64,000 nucleotides of DNA from Microbacterium phyllosphaerae (GCF_017876435.1 NZ_JAGIOA010000001.1:1984001-2048000), one strand, 5' to 3'; positions 1-8,380 are shown, counted from the stretch's first letter. Notes: generated from the letters alone by a model not told the origin. A program made the numbers and translations.

Positions 1-1
1 C

Positions 2-730
2 GGCGCCTGGATCAAGATCTGGCCCGGTGCTCTGCTTCTCGCGGCAGTCGTCGCGGCGCGAAGTCGCATGCGGATCCTGCTCACGGCCGCAGTGGTGACG
101 GCGAGCATCATCGCGCTCCTGTTCCTGTTCGGTGCCGATGTCGAGATCTTCGGATTCCTGACCGAGCAGACCGGACGCGGCCTGCAGATCGAGGCGGTCG
201 CGGCGACCCCGTTCCTGTGGCTCGCGGCGGTCGGTTCCGCGCGCATCGAGTACAGCTTCGAGATCCTCACGTTCCAGATCGCCGCGGACGGAGCGGATGC
301 GGTGGGTGCCGTGCTCACTCCGCTCATGGCGGTTCTCGTGATCGTCATCACCGTCATCGGTGCGCTCAAGGCGACGAGGGGAGCAGCGTTCCCGCGCCTG
401 TTCCCGCCGCTCGCGCTCTCTCTCGTCGCCACTCTGATCGTCCTGAACAAGGTCGGTTCGCCGCAGTTCCAGACGTGGCTGATCGCGCCGGTGCTCCTCT
501 GGCTGGTCCTGGACCGCACGAGGGCCACGGCGCCCGCACTGATCGTCCTCGCGCTGTGCGCACTCACGTGCCTCGTCTATCCGTTGAACTACGACGCGCT
601 CCTGCGAGCCGAGATCCTCCCGGTCGCGATCCTCACCCTGCGCAACGTCCTTCTCGTCGTGGTGCTCGTCATCGGCATCCGCGCCCTCGTCCGAGTACCC
701 GCACACCGACCCTCGACCAACCGGGAGTAA
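2..730 (+). CDS. Polyprenol-phosphate-dependent mannosyltransferase-like membrane protein (GT87/DUF2029 type), 5' truncated
   Basis: The frame is open from the window edge, so only the C-terminal 242 residues are seen. It is strongly hydrophobic with about six predicted membrane segments. The visible start (KIWPGALLLA), the GRGLQIEAV stretch near residue 60 and the NKVGSPQFQTW motif between late helices resemble the C-terminal half of GT87/DUF2029 mannosyltransferases, which add mannose from a lipid donor at the outer membrane face. The catalytic N-terminal loops lie outside the window, so the activity is a family inference. An internal ATG at 68 is not needed as a start because the same frame continues upstream. 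The next gene begins 3 bases after the stop, which suggests cotranscription. Confidence 0.6.
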   Translation, partial: GAWIKIWPGALLLAAVVAARSRMRILLTAAVVTASIIALLFLFGADVEIFGFLTEQTGRGLQIEAVAATPFLWLAAVGSARIEYSFEILTFQIAADGADAVGAVLTPLMAVLVIVITVIGALKATRGAAFPRLFPPLALSLVATLIVLNKVGSPQFQTWLIAPVLLWLVLDRTRATAPALIVLALCALTCLVYPLNYDALLRAEILPVAILTLRNVLLVVVLVIGIRALVRVPAHRPSTNRE

Positions 731-733
731 CCC

Positions 734-1066
734 ATGCTGATCGCCTTCTCCGTCGCCCCGAGCGGCACACCCTCCGACGGATCGGAGCGCTCCGACGCCT
801 CGGTGCACGACGCGGTGGCCGCGGCCGTGCGTGTCGTGCGCGAGTCGGGTCTCGCGCACCGGACGACGAGCATGTTCACCGAGATCGAGGGGCCGGACTG
901 GGACACCGTGATGGACGTCGTCAAGCGTGCGACCGAGGCCGTGATGCCGTTCGGTTCACGGGTGTCGCTCGTGCTCAAGGCCGACATCCGCCCCGGCTAC
1001 TCCGGCGAGCTCGACGCCAAGATCGATCGGCTCGAAGCGGCGATCGAAGGTTCAGACACCCCGTAG
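734..1066 (+). CDS. Thiamine-binding protein, MTH1187/YkoF (DUF77) family
   Basis: This small 110-residue protein fits the usual 95-110 residues of the MTH1187/DUF77 family. The family folds as a ferredoxin-like sandwich and binds thiamine or related pyrimidines. The N-terminal strand MLIAFSVAP, the central FTEIEG segment and the VSLVLKADIRPG strand match the family pattern. There is no signal peptide, so it should be cytoplasmic. It follows the glycosyltransferase by 3 bases. Its TAG stop is also the first half of the -10 hexamer of the next gene. Ligand and physiological role are not visible in the sequence. Confidence 0.7.
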   Translation: MLIAFSVAPSGTPSDGSERSDASVHDAVAAAVRVVRESGLAHRTTSMFTEIEGPDWDTVMDVVKRATEAVMPFGSRVSLVLKADIRPGYSGELDAKIDRLEAAIEGSDTP

Positions 1067-1069
1067 ACT
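1064..1069 (+). promoter_or_regulatory. -10 hexamer of a probable leaderless promoter for the MFS gene at 1076
   Basis: TAGACT lies exactly six bases before the GTG start at 1076 and overlaps the stop codon of the preceding gene. No Shine-Dalgarno sequence fits that GTG, so transcription probably starts at or next to the start codon. Confidence 0.5.
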
Positions 1070-1075
1070 CGACGG

Positions 1076-2296
1076 GTGAATCCCTCGACTGAATCGAGGG
1101 GTGCGGCGAAGTGGGCGCTCCTCTCCCTCGCCATCGGCAGCTTCGGCATCGGCATGACCGAGTTCGTCGTCATGGGCCTGCTGCCCAACATCGCAGGCGA
1201 GCTGCTGCCCACGCTCTGGGCCAGCAGCCCCGAAGACGCTCTGAGCCAGGCCGGATGGTTGATCTCGCTCTACGCGCTCGGCGTCGTGGTCGGTGCGCCG
1301 ACCATCGCGGGCTTCGTCGCGCGTTACCCGCGGCACCGCGTGATGATCGGCCTCGCGGTGGCGCTCACGGTCTTCAACGCGCTCACGGTGTTCCTGCCGA
1401 CCTTCGAGCTCGTCGGCGCCTCGCGGTTCCTCGCGGGACTGCCGCACGGTGCGTACTTCGGAATCGGGGCGCTCGTCGCCGCCGAGGTCATGGGGCCCGG
1501 CAACCGTGCGAAGGGTGTCGCGTTCATCCTCACGGGTCTCACGGTGGCGAACGTCGTCGGTGTGCCCCTCGGAACCTTCCTCGGCCAGCTGTGGGGGTGG
1601 CGGGCGGCCTTCGCCGTCGTCGCCCTCGTGTTCGCGCTGGCGACGGTCTGCATCATCTTCTTCGTCCCGGAGCACCCGGGGTCGCCGGGACGGACCATGC
1701 GCGAGGAGCTCGGCGTCTTCCGCATCCCCCAGGTCTGGTTCACGCTCGGCGTGGGCGCGATCGGCTTCGGCGGATTCTTCGCGGTCTACAGCTACATCGC
1801 ACCCCTGGTGACCGAAGTCGCCGGTTCGCCCGAATGGGCCGTGCCGATCATCCTGGTGCTGATGGGGCTGGGCATGACAGCCGGAAACCTCGTCGGCGGT
1901 CACCTCGCCGACATCGACCTCCGCAGGACTCTGCTCTGGGGACTCGCCGCGATGGCCGTCGTCTTCGCGCTCCTCGCCCTGCTCGCGTTCTGGATCGTCA
2001 CCCTCGCCCTGCTCGTGTTCGTGGTCGGCTTCGTCTCCTCGGTCCTGTCGCCGACCATCCAGACCCGCCTCATGGACGTCGCCGGAGACAACCAGTCGAT
2101 CGCGGCGGCCATGAACCACTCGGCGCTCAACATCGGCAACAGCCTCGGCGCCTTCCTCGGTGGCATCGTGATCGCCGGCGGCTGGGGCTTCACGGCTCCC
2201 GCGTGGACCGGAGCGGCGCTCGCCATCGCCGGGCTGCTGATCGCCCTGCTGTCGTACCGGGCAGAGGCCCGCACGCCGGCCTTCGCCTCGGCGTGA
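1076..2296 (+). CDS. MFS transporter, AraJ/PbuE-like DHA1 drug or metabolite exporter
   Basis: The 406-residue protein has twelve predicted membrane helices and the usual length of the DHA1 family. Early signatures are GMTEFVVMGLLPNIA in helix 1 and YALGVVVGAP in helix 2. RYPRHRVM follows as the helix 2-3 basic loop (motif A), and FLAGLPHGAYFG comes next. These are typical of AraJ/YdhP/PbuE-like proton-coupled exporters of sugars, nucleosides or antibiotics. The substrate cannot be deduced. The GTG start is chosen because of the -10 hexamer six bases upstream and because the protein begins just before the first helix. Confidence 0.8.
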   Translation: MNPSTESRGAAKWALLSLAIGSFGIGMTEFVVMGLLPNIAGELLPTLWASSPEDALSQAGWLISLYALGVVVGAPTIAGFVARYPRHRVMIGLAVALTVFNALTVFLPTFELVGASRFLAGLPHGAYFGIGALVAAEVMGPGNRAKGVAFILTGLTVANVVGVPLGTFLGQLWGWRAAFAVVALVFALATVCIIFFVPEHPGSPGRTMREELGVFRIPQVWFTLGVGAIGFGGFFAVYSYIAPLVTEVAGSPEWAVPIILVLMGLGMTAGNLVGGHLADIDLRRTLLWGLAAMAVVFALLALLAFWIVTLALLVFVVGFVSSVLSPTIQTRLMDVAGDNQSIAAAMNHSALNIGNSLGAFLGGIVIAGGWGFTAPAWTGAALAIAGLLIALLSYRAEARTPAFASA

Positions 2297-2312
2297 CCTG
2301 CAGCCTCGGTCG

Positions 2313-2318
2313 TAGAGT
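2313..2318 (+). promoter_or_regulatory. -10 hexamer of a probable leaderless promoter for the NUDIX gene
   Basis: TAGAGT ends six bases before the GTG at 2325, the same geometry as at 1064-1076. Confidence 0.5.
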
Positions 2319-2324
2319 GAGGGT

Positions 2325-2933
2325 GTGACCGACCCAGACGACCTCCCCGCCGCAGGCACGGCCGTGCTGTTGCGTGAGGGTGCCGACGGTGTCGAGGTGC
2401 TGCTGATGCGCCGACCCGACCGTGGATCCTTCCCCGGTGCCTGGGTCTTCCCCGGCGGCAAGCTCGAACCGGTCGATCGTGTCGACGGAGCGCCGGAGCA
2501 GGACGACGCTCGCCGTGCCGCCATCCGCGAGACCCTCGAAGAGGTCGGCCTGGTCATCACCGATCCGGTGGTGCTGTCACGATGGCAGCCGCCCGTCGAG
2601 GCGCCCGTCCGCATCAGGACCTGGTTCTTCCTCGCGAGCGACCCTCGTGGGGCGATGCGGTTCTCGACCGATGAGGTCGTCGACGCGACGTGGATCGCCC
2701 CGTCCGAGGCGCTGCAACGGCATGCGACAGGGGAGTGGGCGCTGTTCCCACCCACCTGGATGACGCTTCGCGAACTCGTCCGAGTCGAGAGCGTCGAATC
2801 GGCCCTCGCCTCCGGCGGTGCAGCGCGGCACTTCTCGACGAGGGTCGTCGAGACCGACCAGGGCATCGCCTACGAATGGGACGGTCTGCGCCTCGAGACG
2901 TATTCGCGGCCGTGGAGGCTGCGCGAGACCTAG
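2325..2933 (+). CDS. NUDIX hydrolase
   Basis: This 202-residue NUDIX-fold protein hydrolyses a nucleoside-diphosphate-linked compound; the substrate is unknown. The Nudix box starts at GGKLEP (about residue 45) and ends in RETLEEVGL (about residues 67-75). An insertion of roughly ten residues separates the glycine part from the REtxEE part, as in NUDT7/NUDT19-like CoA or NDP-sugar hydrolases. The Arg and Glu residues that ligate the metal are intact. The 3' end overlaps the end of metX on the opposite strand (stop codons at 2931-2933 and 2930-2932), so the two genes converge with no room for a terminator. Confidence 0.85.
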   Translation: MTDPDDLPAAGTAVLLREGADGVEVLLMRRPDRGSFPGAWVFPGGKLEPVDRVDGAPEQDDARRAAIRETLEEVGLVITDPVVLSRWQPPVEAPVRIRTWFFLASDPRGAMRFSTDEVVDATWIAPSEALQRHATGEWALFPPTWMTLRELVRVESVESALASGGAARHFSTRVVETDQGIAYEWDGLRLETYSRPWRLRET

Positions 2934-4138
2934 CTCGCGAGCAGACGGCGCAGGTGCCCGCCCACGGCCTCGGTCTCGATGAGGAAGCCGTCGTGCCCGA
3001 AGTCGCTGGTCAGGACGACCGCCTCGGTGCCGTCGAGCGTGTTCGGGATGCTCCGCGCGATGCGGTGCTGACCCTCGACGGGGAACAGCCGGTCACTGTC
3101 GATCCCGAGCACGAGAGTGGTGGCGGTCACGGTGCGCAGGGCCTCTTCGACGCCGCCCCGGTCGCGACCGACGTCGTGCGAGTTCATCGCCTCGACGACG
3201 GTGATGTAGCTGTTCGCATCGAATCGACGGGTGAACTTGTTGCCGTGGAAGTCGAGGTACGACTCGACGGCGAAGCGCCCGCCGTGCCCGAGAGGAGACA
3301 CCCCGGACTGCCATGAGCGCTGGAACCGCTGATTGAGCTCGATCGGGCTGCGATAGTTCAGCAGCGCCATCCGGCGGGCGAGCGCGAGGCCGCGGTGAGG
3401 CCCGTCGCCGTCGGCGAGGTCGTAGTACTCGCCGCCCTGGAACCGCGGATCCATGCGGATGGTCTCGAGCTGAACAGTGTTGAGTGCGATCTGATCGGCG
3501 GTGGTGACGGGGGGAGAGGAGAGCACCGCCAGCCGTTCGACGCGCTCGGGGTGTGAGACCGCCCACTCGAGCGCGTGCATCCCACCCATCGAGCCGCCGA
3601 TGACGGCCGCCCAGGCGTCGATGCCGAGAGCGTCGGCGAGCCGCACCTGGGCCGCGACCTGATCGCGGATGGTCAGGTACGGGAAGCGCGATGCCCACTC
3701 GTATCCGGACGGCGCGATGCTCGCGGGTCCGGTGGAGCCCTGGCATCCACCCAGCATGTTCGGCGCGATGACGAACCACCGGTCGGTGTCGACCGGTGCG
3801 CCCGGTCCGACGATGTCGTTCCACCAGCCTGCTGTGGGGTGCCCCGCCTCGGCATCGCCGCGCACATGGCTGTCGCCGGTGAGGGCATGCAGAACGAGGA
3901 TGGCGTTGTCGCGCGCCGGGTTCAGCTCGCCCCAGGTCTCGTAGGCGAGGCGGACGCCGGGGAGCTCCGAGCCGCTCTCGGTGCGGAAAGGGCCGGAGGA
4001 GGCGAACTGCCGCCCGCCGGCGGGGTCGCCGTCGCGCCAGGCTCCGGTCGCGGGTGGTCGCGCGCGGAGCAGACGCACGTCGGCCTCCGTCACGGGCGCC
4101 GAGGGCACCGTGTCTTCCGAGGTCGTCTGCCAGTCCAT
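2930..4138 (-). CDS. metX: Homoserine O-acetyltransferase (MetX)
   Basis: This enzyme makes O-acetyl-L-homoserine from homoserine and acetyl-CoA, the activated precursor used by MetY for methionine synthesis. The 402-residue alpha/beta hydrolase fold carries the nucleophile elbow GGSMGGMHALEW (Ser183). The C-terminal SDFGHDGF motif supplies the catalytic His, and LTGDSHV and NMLGGCQGSTGP are typical of MetX. The ATG at 4138 is preferred because a frame extending further upstream would run across the intergenic region and through the neighbouring gene; GGGAG lies next to it. The gene lies 86 bases downstream of the exonuclease-like gene and in the same direction as metY, and homoserine dehydrogenase is at the far end of the window. 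Confidence 0.95.
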   Translation of the reverse strand: MDWQTTSEDTVPSAPVTEADVRLLRARPPATGAWRDGDPAGGRQFASSGPFRTESGSELPGVRLAYETWGELNPARDNAILVLHALTGDSHVRGDAEAGHPTAGWWNDIVGPGAPVDTDRWFVIAPNMLGGCQGSTGPASIAPSGYEWASRFPYLTIRDQVAAQVRLADALGIDAWAAVIGGSMGGMHALEWAVSHPERVERLAVLSSPPVTTADQIALNTVQLETIRMDPRFQGGEYYDLADGDGPHRGLALARRMALLNYRSPIELNQRFQRSWQSGVSPLGHGGRFAVESYLDFHGNKFTRRFDANSYITVVEAMNSHDVGRDRGGVEEALRTVTATTLVLGIDSDRLFPVEGQHRIARSIPNTLDGTEAVVLTSDFGHDGFLIETEAVGGHLRRLLAS

Positions 4139-4224
4139 GCTCCCATTCTCGCCCGGTGCGCGATCGGTCGGACGAACGTTACGGTTCCCGGGTGTGCCGC
4201 GTGTGGCGTCGTGGCGTGAAGGCC

Positions 4225-5163
4225 TCAGCGGGCGAGGGTCGTGACGGTCGCGAGATGATCGCTGTTCCCGACCCGTGCCGTGGTCGACTCGAGCACTGTC
4301 AGCCCTCGTACGAAGACATGATCGATACGGGCGAGCGGCAGAGCGGCGGGCCAGGTGAGACCGAGAGTGCCATCGGTCGGTCTGACCCAGTCGAGCCGCG
4401 AGCGGACGGCGCTCAGCGCGGGGTCGGCGGACGCGGCGTTGAAATCGCCCACGACAACGATCGACTCCGCAGAGTCTGAGGCGACGGCGTCGGCGATGCC
4501 GGAGAGCATCGTGTCTCGCTCCTGCTGCACACCCGGACGCACGGACGCGGCGTGCATGACATAGACGGCGAGGTCGCCGTCCGGGGCGTTCACGACGACA
4601 CGCAAGGCGCGTTTCCAGTCGAGCCCGAGTGTCAGCGCCTGGGCATCCGCGATCGGATACCGGCTCCAGACGGCGACCGTTCCGATCGCGTACGAGTGCG
4701 GATAGGCCGCGGCGAGGGTCTCGCGTGCGGCCTCGAGGCTGTCGCCGTCGAGCTCGGTCAGGGCGATCACGTCGGCGGACATGTCGGCGAGCTCGGCCGC
4801 CGAGGCGGCCGCTCCACCCGAGTGCGCTCGTACGTTCTGGCTCACGATCTCGAGCGGCGTGCTCTGGGCGGGAGCACCCGCGGCGAGACCGGGAGCGGAC
4901 GGCAGCATCGCGAGCGCCCAGACGAGGATGGGCGCGAGGAGGACCAGAGTGACGCGGCGTGCCAGAACCAGTGCCAGGGCGACGAGGATGGCGAGAGCGA
5001 GCCCCCACCACGGCAGCACCGCCGCCGCAGCGGTTCCGACGATGCCGGGGACCCAGACGCAGACGACCAGGACGAGGATCACCACGCCGACGCCGGCGAT
5101 CACACGTCCCGCACGCGCGGACGATCGTCGACGCGAGGTCGGTGTCGTGGTGACGTCGATCAT
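4225..5163 (-). CDS. Membrane-anchored endonuclease/exonuclease/phosphatase (EEP) family protein
   Basis: The 312-residue protein starts with about three hydrophobic segments (residues 18-100). An EEP domain follows, with EIVSQNVRA as the entry strand, ALTELDG carrying the metal-ligand Glu, VVGDFNA as the catalytic Asp-Asn pair and GNSDHLA as the C-terminal Asp-His pair. EEP proteins cleave phosphodiester or phosphomonoester bonds. Membrane-anchored actinobacterial members have mostly unknown substrates, and this domain should face outside. Start choice: GGAGGAG sits just before the ATG at 5163. It lies between metY and metX on the same strand, but nothing ties it to methionine synthesis. Confidence 0.75.
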   Translation of the reverse strand: MIDVTTTPTSRRRSSARAGRVIAGVGVVILVLVVCVWVPGIVGTAAAAVLPWWGLALAILVALALVLARRVTLVLLAPILVWALAMLPSAPGLAAGAPAQSTPLEIVSQNVRAHSGGAAASAAELADMSADVIALTELDGDSLEAARETLAAAYPHSYAIGTVAVWSRYPIADAQALTLGLDWKRALRVVVNAPDGDLAVYVMHAASVRPGVQQERDTMLSGIADAVASDSAESIVVVGDFNAASADPALSAVRSRLDWVRPTDGTLGLTWPAALPLARIDHVFVRGLTVLESTTARVGNSDHLATVTTLAR

Positions 5164-5263
5164 GGGCTCCTCCGGGCAGACCTCCCATTCTCGATGCAGC
5201 GTCTGTGCGTCAGCCGTGCGAGCCCGACTCGGAAGACCGGGAGTTCGCTCCGGCTGTGAACGC

Positions 5264-5297
5264 GGAAGTGCCCCGAGCCGGGGCTCGGGGCACTTCC
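5264..5297 (-). terminator. Rho-independent-type hairpin downstream of metY
   Basis: A perfect 16-bp stem (GGAAGTGCCCCGAGCC and its complement) with a 2-base centre lies 18 bases after the metY stop. It separates metY from the EEP gene. No long T tract follows, as is common in high-GC genomes. Confidence 0.7.
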
Positions 5298-5315
5298 GAT
5301 CGTCCGCAGCGCGGA

Positions 5316-6638
5316 TCAGGCGCGAGCGGCCTCCGACACGCGACGAGCCGCGGCGAGCGCCTCGTCGAGGTCTGCCTTCAGGTCGTCGATGTTCTCGATG
5401 CCGACCGACAGGCGCACGAGGCCGGGCGTGACGCCGGCGGTGAGCTGCTGCTCGGGCGTGAGCTGTGCGTGCGTGGTCGAAGCCGGGTGGATCACGAGCG
5501 AGCGCACGTCACCGATGTTGGCGAGGTGGCTGAACAGCGACAGGCTGTTGACGAACTCGCGACCGGCCTCCACGCCGCCCTTCAGTTCGAACGACAGCAC
5601 GGCGCCGACGCCCTTGGGGGCGTACTGGTTGGCCTTGGCGTACCAGGGGGAGGAGGGCAGGCCGGAGTAGTTGACCGAGGCGACGTCGTCGCGGCTGTCG
5701 AGCCACTCGGCGATCTCCTGGGCGTTCTGCACGTGGCGCTCGATGCGCAGCGACAGCGTCTCGATGCCCTGGATGAGGTTCCAGGCGCTCTGCGGTGCGA
5801 TGGCGGACCCGAGGTCGCGAAGCAGCTGCACGCGCGCCTTGATGATGTACGCGAGCGGGTCTCCGACGGCCGCGGTGTAGCTGGCGCCGTGGTAGGAGGG
5901 GTCGGGCTCGGTGAGACCGGGGAACCGCTCGACGTTCTTCGACCACTCGAACGTGCCGCCGTCGATGATCGCACCGCCGATGGTGGTGCCGTGGCCGCCG
6001 AGGAACTTGGTGACGGAGTGCACGACGATGTCGGCACCGTGCTCGAACGGGCGGATCAGGTACGGGGTCGCGATCGTGTTGTCGACGATCAGCGGCACGC
6101 CGCCCTCGTGGGCCACGTCGGCGACGGTGCGGATGTCGAGGATGTTGATCTGCGGGTTGCCGATGGTCTCGGCGAAGAAGAGCTTCGTGTTCGGGCGGAC
6201 AGCGCGGCGCCACTCTTCGGGGTCGTCCTGGTTCTCGACGAAGGTGACCTCGATGCCGAGCTTCGCCAGCGTGTACTTGAACAGGTTGTACGTGCCGCCG
6301 TAGATCGAGCTCGACGACACGATGTGGTCGCCGGCCTGAGCGATGTTGAGCACCGCGAACGTCGACGCGGCCTGGCCGCTGGAGAGGACGAGGGCACCGG
6401 TGCCCCCCTCGAGCGCTGCGAGGCGCTGCTCCAGGACATCCTGGGTCGGGTTCTGGATGCGGGTGTAGATGTTGCCGAACTCGGCCAGCGCGAAGAGGTT
6501 CGCCGCGTGGTCCGCGCTGTCGAACACGTACGACGTGGTCTGGTAGATCGGCGTGGCGCGGGCCTTGGTCACGGGGTCGGGAGCAGCGCCGGAGTGGATC
6601 TGCTTGGTCTCGAAACGCCAGGTCTCGGGTGCGGACAT
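5316..6638 (-). CDS. metY: O-acetylhomoserine/O-acetylserine sulfhydrylase (MetY)
   Basis: This PLP enzyme of the Cys/Met metabolism class converts O-acetylhomoserine and sulfide to homocysteine, using the product of MetX. The 440-residue length is right for MetY. Visible signatures are TPIYQTTSYVF, the phosphate-binding SSGQAAS stretch, the VDNTIATPYL motif that holds the PLP-ring Asp, and HSVTKFLGGHGT with the Schiff-base Lys211. The ATG at 6638 has AGGGGGAA just upstream. A longer open frame reaches 6749 but would cross the probable promoter. It is monocistronic by the hairpin at 5264-5297. Confidence 0.95.
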   Translation of the reverse strand: MSAPETWRFETKQIHSGAAPDPVTKARATPIYQTTSYVFDSADHAANLFALAEFGNIYTRIQNPTQDVLEQRLAALEGGTGALVLSSGQAASTFAVLNIAQAGDHIVSSSSIYGGTYNLFKYTLAKLGIEVTFVENQDDPEEWRRAVRPNTKLFFAETIGNPQINILDIRTVADVAHEGGVPLIVDNTIATPYLIRPFEHGADIVVHSVTKFLGGHGTTIGGAIIDGGTFEWSKNVERFPGLTEPDPSYHGASYTAAVGDPLAYIIKARVQLLRDLGSAIAPQSAWNLIQGIETLSLRIERHVQNAQEIAEWLDSRDDVASVNYSGLPSSPWYAKANQYAPKGVGAVLSFELKGGVEAGREFVNSLSLFSHLANIGDVRSLVIHPASTTHAQLTPEQQLTAGVTPGLVRLSVGIENIDDLKADLDEALAAARRVSEAARA

Positions 6639-6677
6639 GTGTTCCCCCTGGAACTGTTGGAAGGTCGATACGACTGA

Positions 6678-6718
6678 TGTCGTTGCAAGCGACAGTACGG
6701 AACATCGGCGTCTGTCAA
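6678..6718 (-). promoter_or_regulatory. metY promoter with overlapping small inverted repeat
   Basis: Read on the minus strand, TTGACA (6713-6718) is followed after 15 bases by TACTGT (6692-6697), giving a plausible sigma70-type promoter. An inverted repeat TGTCG-N7-CGACA (6678-6694) overlaps the -10 and could be an operator. It does not resemble the corynebacterial McbR box. No SAM riboswitch fold was recognised in the roughly 140-base leader region. Confidence 0.4.
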
Positions 6719-6781
6719 CAGTGAGTGGGAAATGTGACGTAATGAACACGGCCCGGAGTCAGGGCAGAGCCGGTCGGCCGC

Positions 6782-7372
6782 TCAGTCCTGCGTCAGCAGC
6801 GCAGCCGCCCAGGTGCGCGCGATCGCGAACGGCTCGGTGAACGTCGCCATGCCCACCGTGACGATCGCGCCCTCGTACAGCAGCATCATCGCCTGCGCCG
6901 TCGCGCGGGGATCACGCATACCGGCCTCGGCGCAGAGCTCCTCGAACACCTCGAGCAGCCAGATCTTCTGGCGGGAGACCTCGGGGAACACCGGATGGTC
7001 GTCATTGCCGGCCCCGATCTCGGCGCGTGCGTTGATCGCGCTGCAGCCCTTCGGGCTGTTCTCGTCCGACCACGAGATCGCGGCATCGAAGATCGCGAGT
7101 ACGCGGTCCGGTCCCGGCTCGGGTACCCGCGCGAGCTCTGCTGCCACGTGGTCGCGCCACCGGGCGTCTCGGTGCTGCAGGTACGAGACCACGAGAGCCT
7201 CCTTCGACCCGAACCGGTCGTAGAGAGTCTTCTTGGTGACCCCGGCGGCCTCGGCGATCGTGTCGACGCCGACGGCATGGATGCCTCGCTCGTAGAACAG
7301 CGTCGAGGCGGCGTCGAGGACGCGTCGTCCTCCCGGTGTGAGGGGGACGAGTTCCGGAACGCGCTGCGTCAT
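6782..7372 (-). CDS. TetR/AcrR family transcriptional repressor
   Basis: The 196-residue protein has an N-terminal TetR helix-turn-helix at about residues 12-60 (AASTLFYERGIHAVGVDTIA, then GVTKKTLYDRFGSKE). A helical ligand-binding C-terminus follows, with the ENSPKGC motif seen in many TetR repressors of exporters. The ATG at 7372 is fixed by the start of the conserved domain and by the palindrome that contains it. It is divergent from the EamA exporter gene, with only 34 bases between the two start codons. The natural reading is a repressor that controls itself and the exporter. Confidence 0.9.
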   Translation of the reverse strand: MTQRVPELVPLTPGGRRVLDAASTLFYERGIHAVGVDTIAEAAGVTKKTLYDRFGSKEALVVSYLQHRDARWRDHVAAELARVPEPGPDRVLAIFDAAISWSDENSPKGCSAINARAEIGAGNDDHPVFPEVSRQKIWLLEVFEELCAEAGMRDPRATAQAMMLLYEGAIVTVGMATFTEPFAIARTWAAALLTQD

Positions 7373-7410
7373 GCTCCCGACTATACCAGTCTGTATAGTC
7401 GGGAGCATGA
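7369..7410. promoter_or_regulatory. Perfect 42-bp palindrome: shared operator-promoter of the TetR and EamA genes
   Basis: Two exact 18-bp arms flank a 6-base centre (CAGTCT). Each arm starts with the ATG of one gene, includes GGGAG next to it, and ends in ACTATAC or GTATAGT. TATAGT lies seven bases before each ATG (7394-7399 on plus, 7380-7385 on minus), so both transcripts would be nearly or fully leaderless. The inner ACTATAC-N6-GTATAGT is a typical TetR half-site pair. One bound dimer would cover both -10 hexamers. Confidence 0.8.
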
Positions 7411-8380
7411 GTAAACAGATCGGTCTACTTCGCGTCATGGTGACGGTCGCTGCGTCGGTGGCCTTCGTCGTGACCTGGAGCTCGGGCTTCATCATCCCGG
7501 CGTTCGCCACTGTCGACGTGTCGCCGCTGACGCTCCTCGTCTGGCGCTTCGTGCCGCTCGCCGTGATCCTCCTCGCCGTCGTCCTGCTCACCGGCGCGGG
7601 CAGGGGAGTGAGCGGTCGTGACCTGCGCACTCAGGCATCGATCGGAGTCTTCGCGCAGTTCGGATACTGCGTCGCCGTGTACGGCGCCGTCGCCGCGGGC
7701 ATCGCGACGGGGACGGTCGCACTGATCGACGCCGTGCAGCCGCTCGTCGTGGCCGTGCTCGTCGGTCCGGTGCTCGGTCTGCGGGTGCGAGGTGCCCAGT
7801 GGGTGGGCCTGGGGTCGGTGCGGTCGGCGTGCTGCTCGTCGTGCGCTCGGAGTTCGGGTCGTCTGCGGCGCCTCCCGTCGCCTACCTGCTGCCGGTCGTC
7901 GCGATGGCCTGCCTGACCGTCGGCACGCTCCTGCAGCGCAGATCGACCGTCGAGACCGGCGTGCTCCTGACCCTCACCGTGCACGTCACGGTGACAGCGG
8001 TGCTGCTGCTCGTCATCGCCGGGGTCGCGGGAGTCCTGGCCCCGCCGTCGTCGGCGTCGTTCTGGCTCGCGGTCGTGTTGACCGCTGTGTTCCCGACCCT
8101 GGCGGCATACGGCCTCTACTGGTGGCTCCTGCGCCGGGTGGGCATCACCGCCCTGCAGGCGCTGCTGTTTCTGATCGCGCCGGCGACCTCTCTCGCCGGT
8201 GGCCTCCTGCTGGGAGAGCCGCTCACCGTCGTCACGGTCGTCGGATTCCTCCTCTGTGCTGTGGGCGTCGCCGTCGTCCTCGTCGGCGAGGCGGGGAGAG
8301 ACGATGACGACCGGAAATCACGACCCGAGGGCGTGCGCCCGCGATCCCGGCCGGAACATCGTACGGTGGAGACATGGTGA
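7407..8380 (+). pseudogene. EamA/DMT-family exporter gene with a -1 frameshift
   Basis: Two frames together encode one about 325-residue, ten-helix EamA (drug/metabolite transporter) protein. The first half reads from the ATG at 7407 to about 7812 (ending RGAQWVGLG). The second continues in another frame from about 7813 (VGAVGVLLVVRSEFG) to the stop at 8378-8380. Adding one G to the GGGG run at 7809-7812 restores a continuous family-like sequence. Either the gene is recently broken or the base is a sequencing error in a G run; the intact coding character on both sides fits either. The last bases overlap the start of the next gene. The TetR repressor is its likely regulator. Confidence 0.75.
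8362..8367 (+). promoter_or_regulatory. -10 hexamer of a probable leaderless promoter for the SDR gene at 8374
   Basis: TACGGT lies six bases before the ATG at 8374, inside the 3' end of the exporter gene. The SDR may therefore be expressed independently of it. Confidence 0.45.

Noticed and set aside
1052..2866. A 604-codon open frame on the minus strand
   Set aside because: It lies opposite the MFS and NUDIX genes, and its product is rich in Arg, Asp and Glu with low-complexity text. This is the typical shadow of a GC-rich coding strand.
6639..6781. A SAM riboswitch before metY
   Set aside because: No conserved SAM-I, SAM-II or SAM-IV pairing was found; only a promoter and a small inverted repeat are seen.
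7809..7812. Programmed ribosomal frameshifting in the EamA gene
   Set aside because: There is no slippery heptamer or downstream structure, and the family does not use frameshifting; mutation or sequencing error is simpler.
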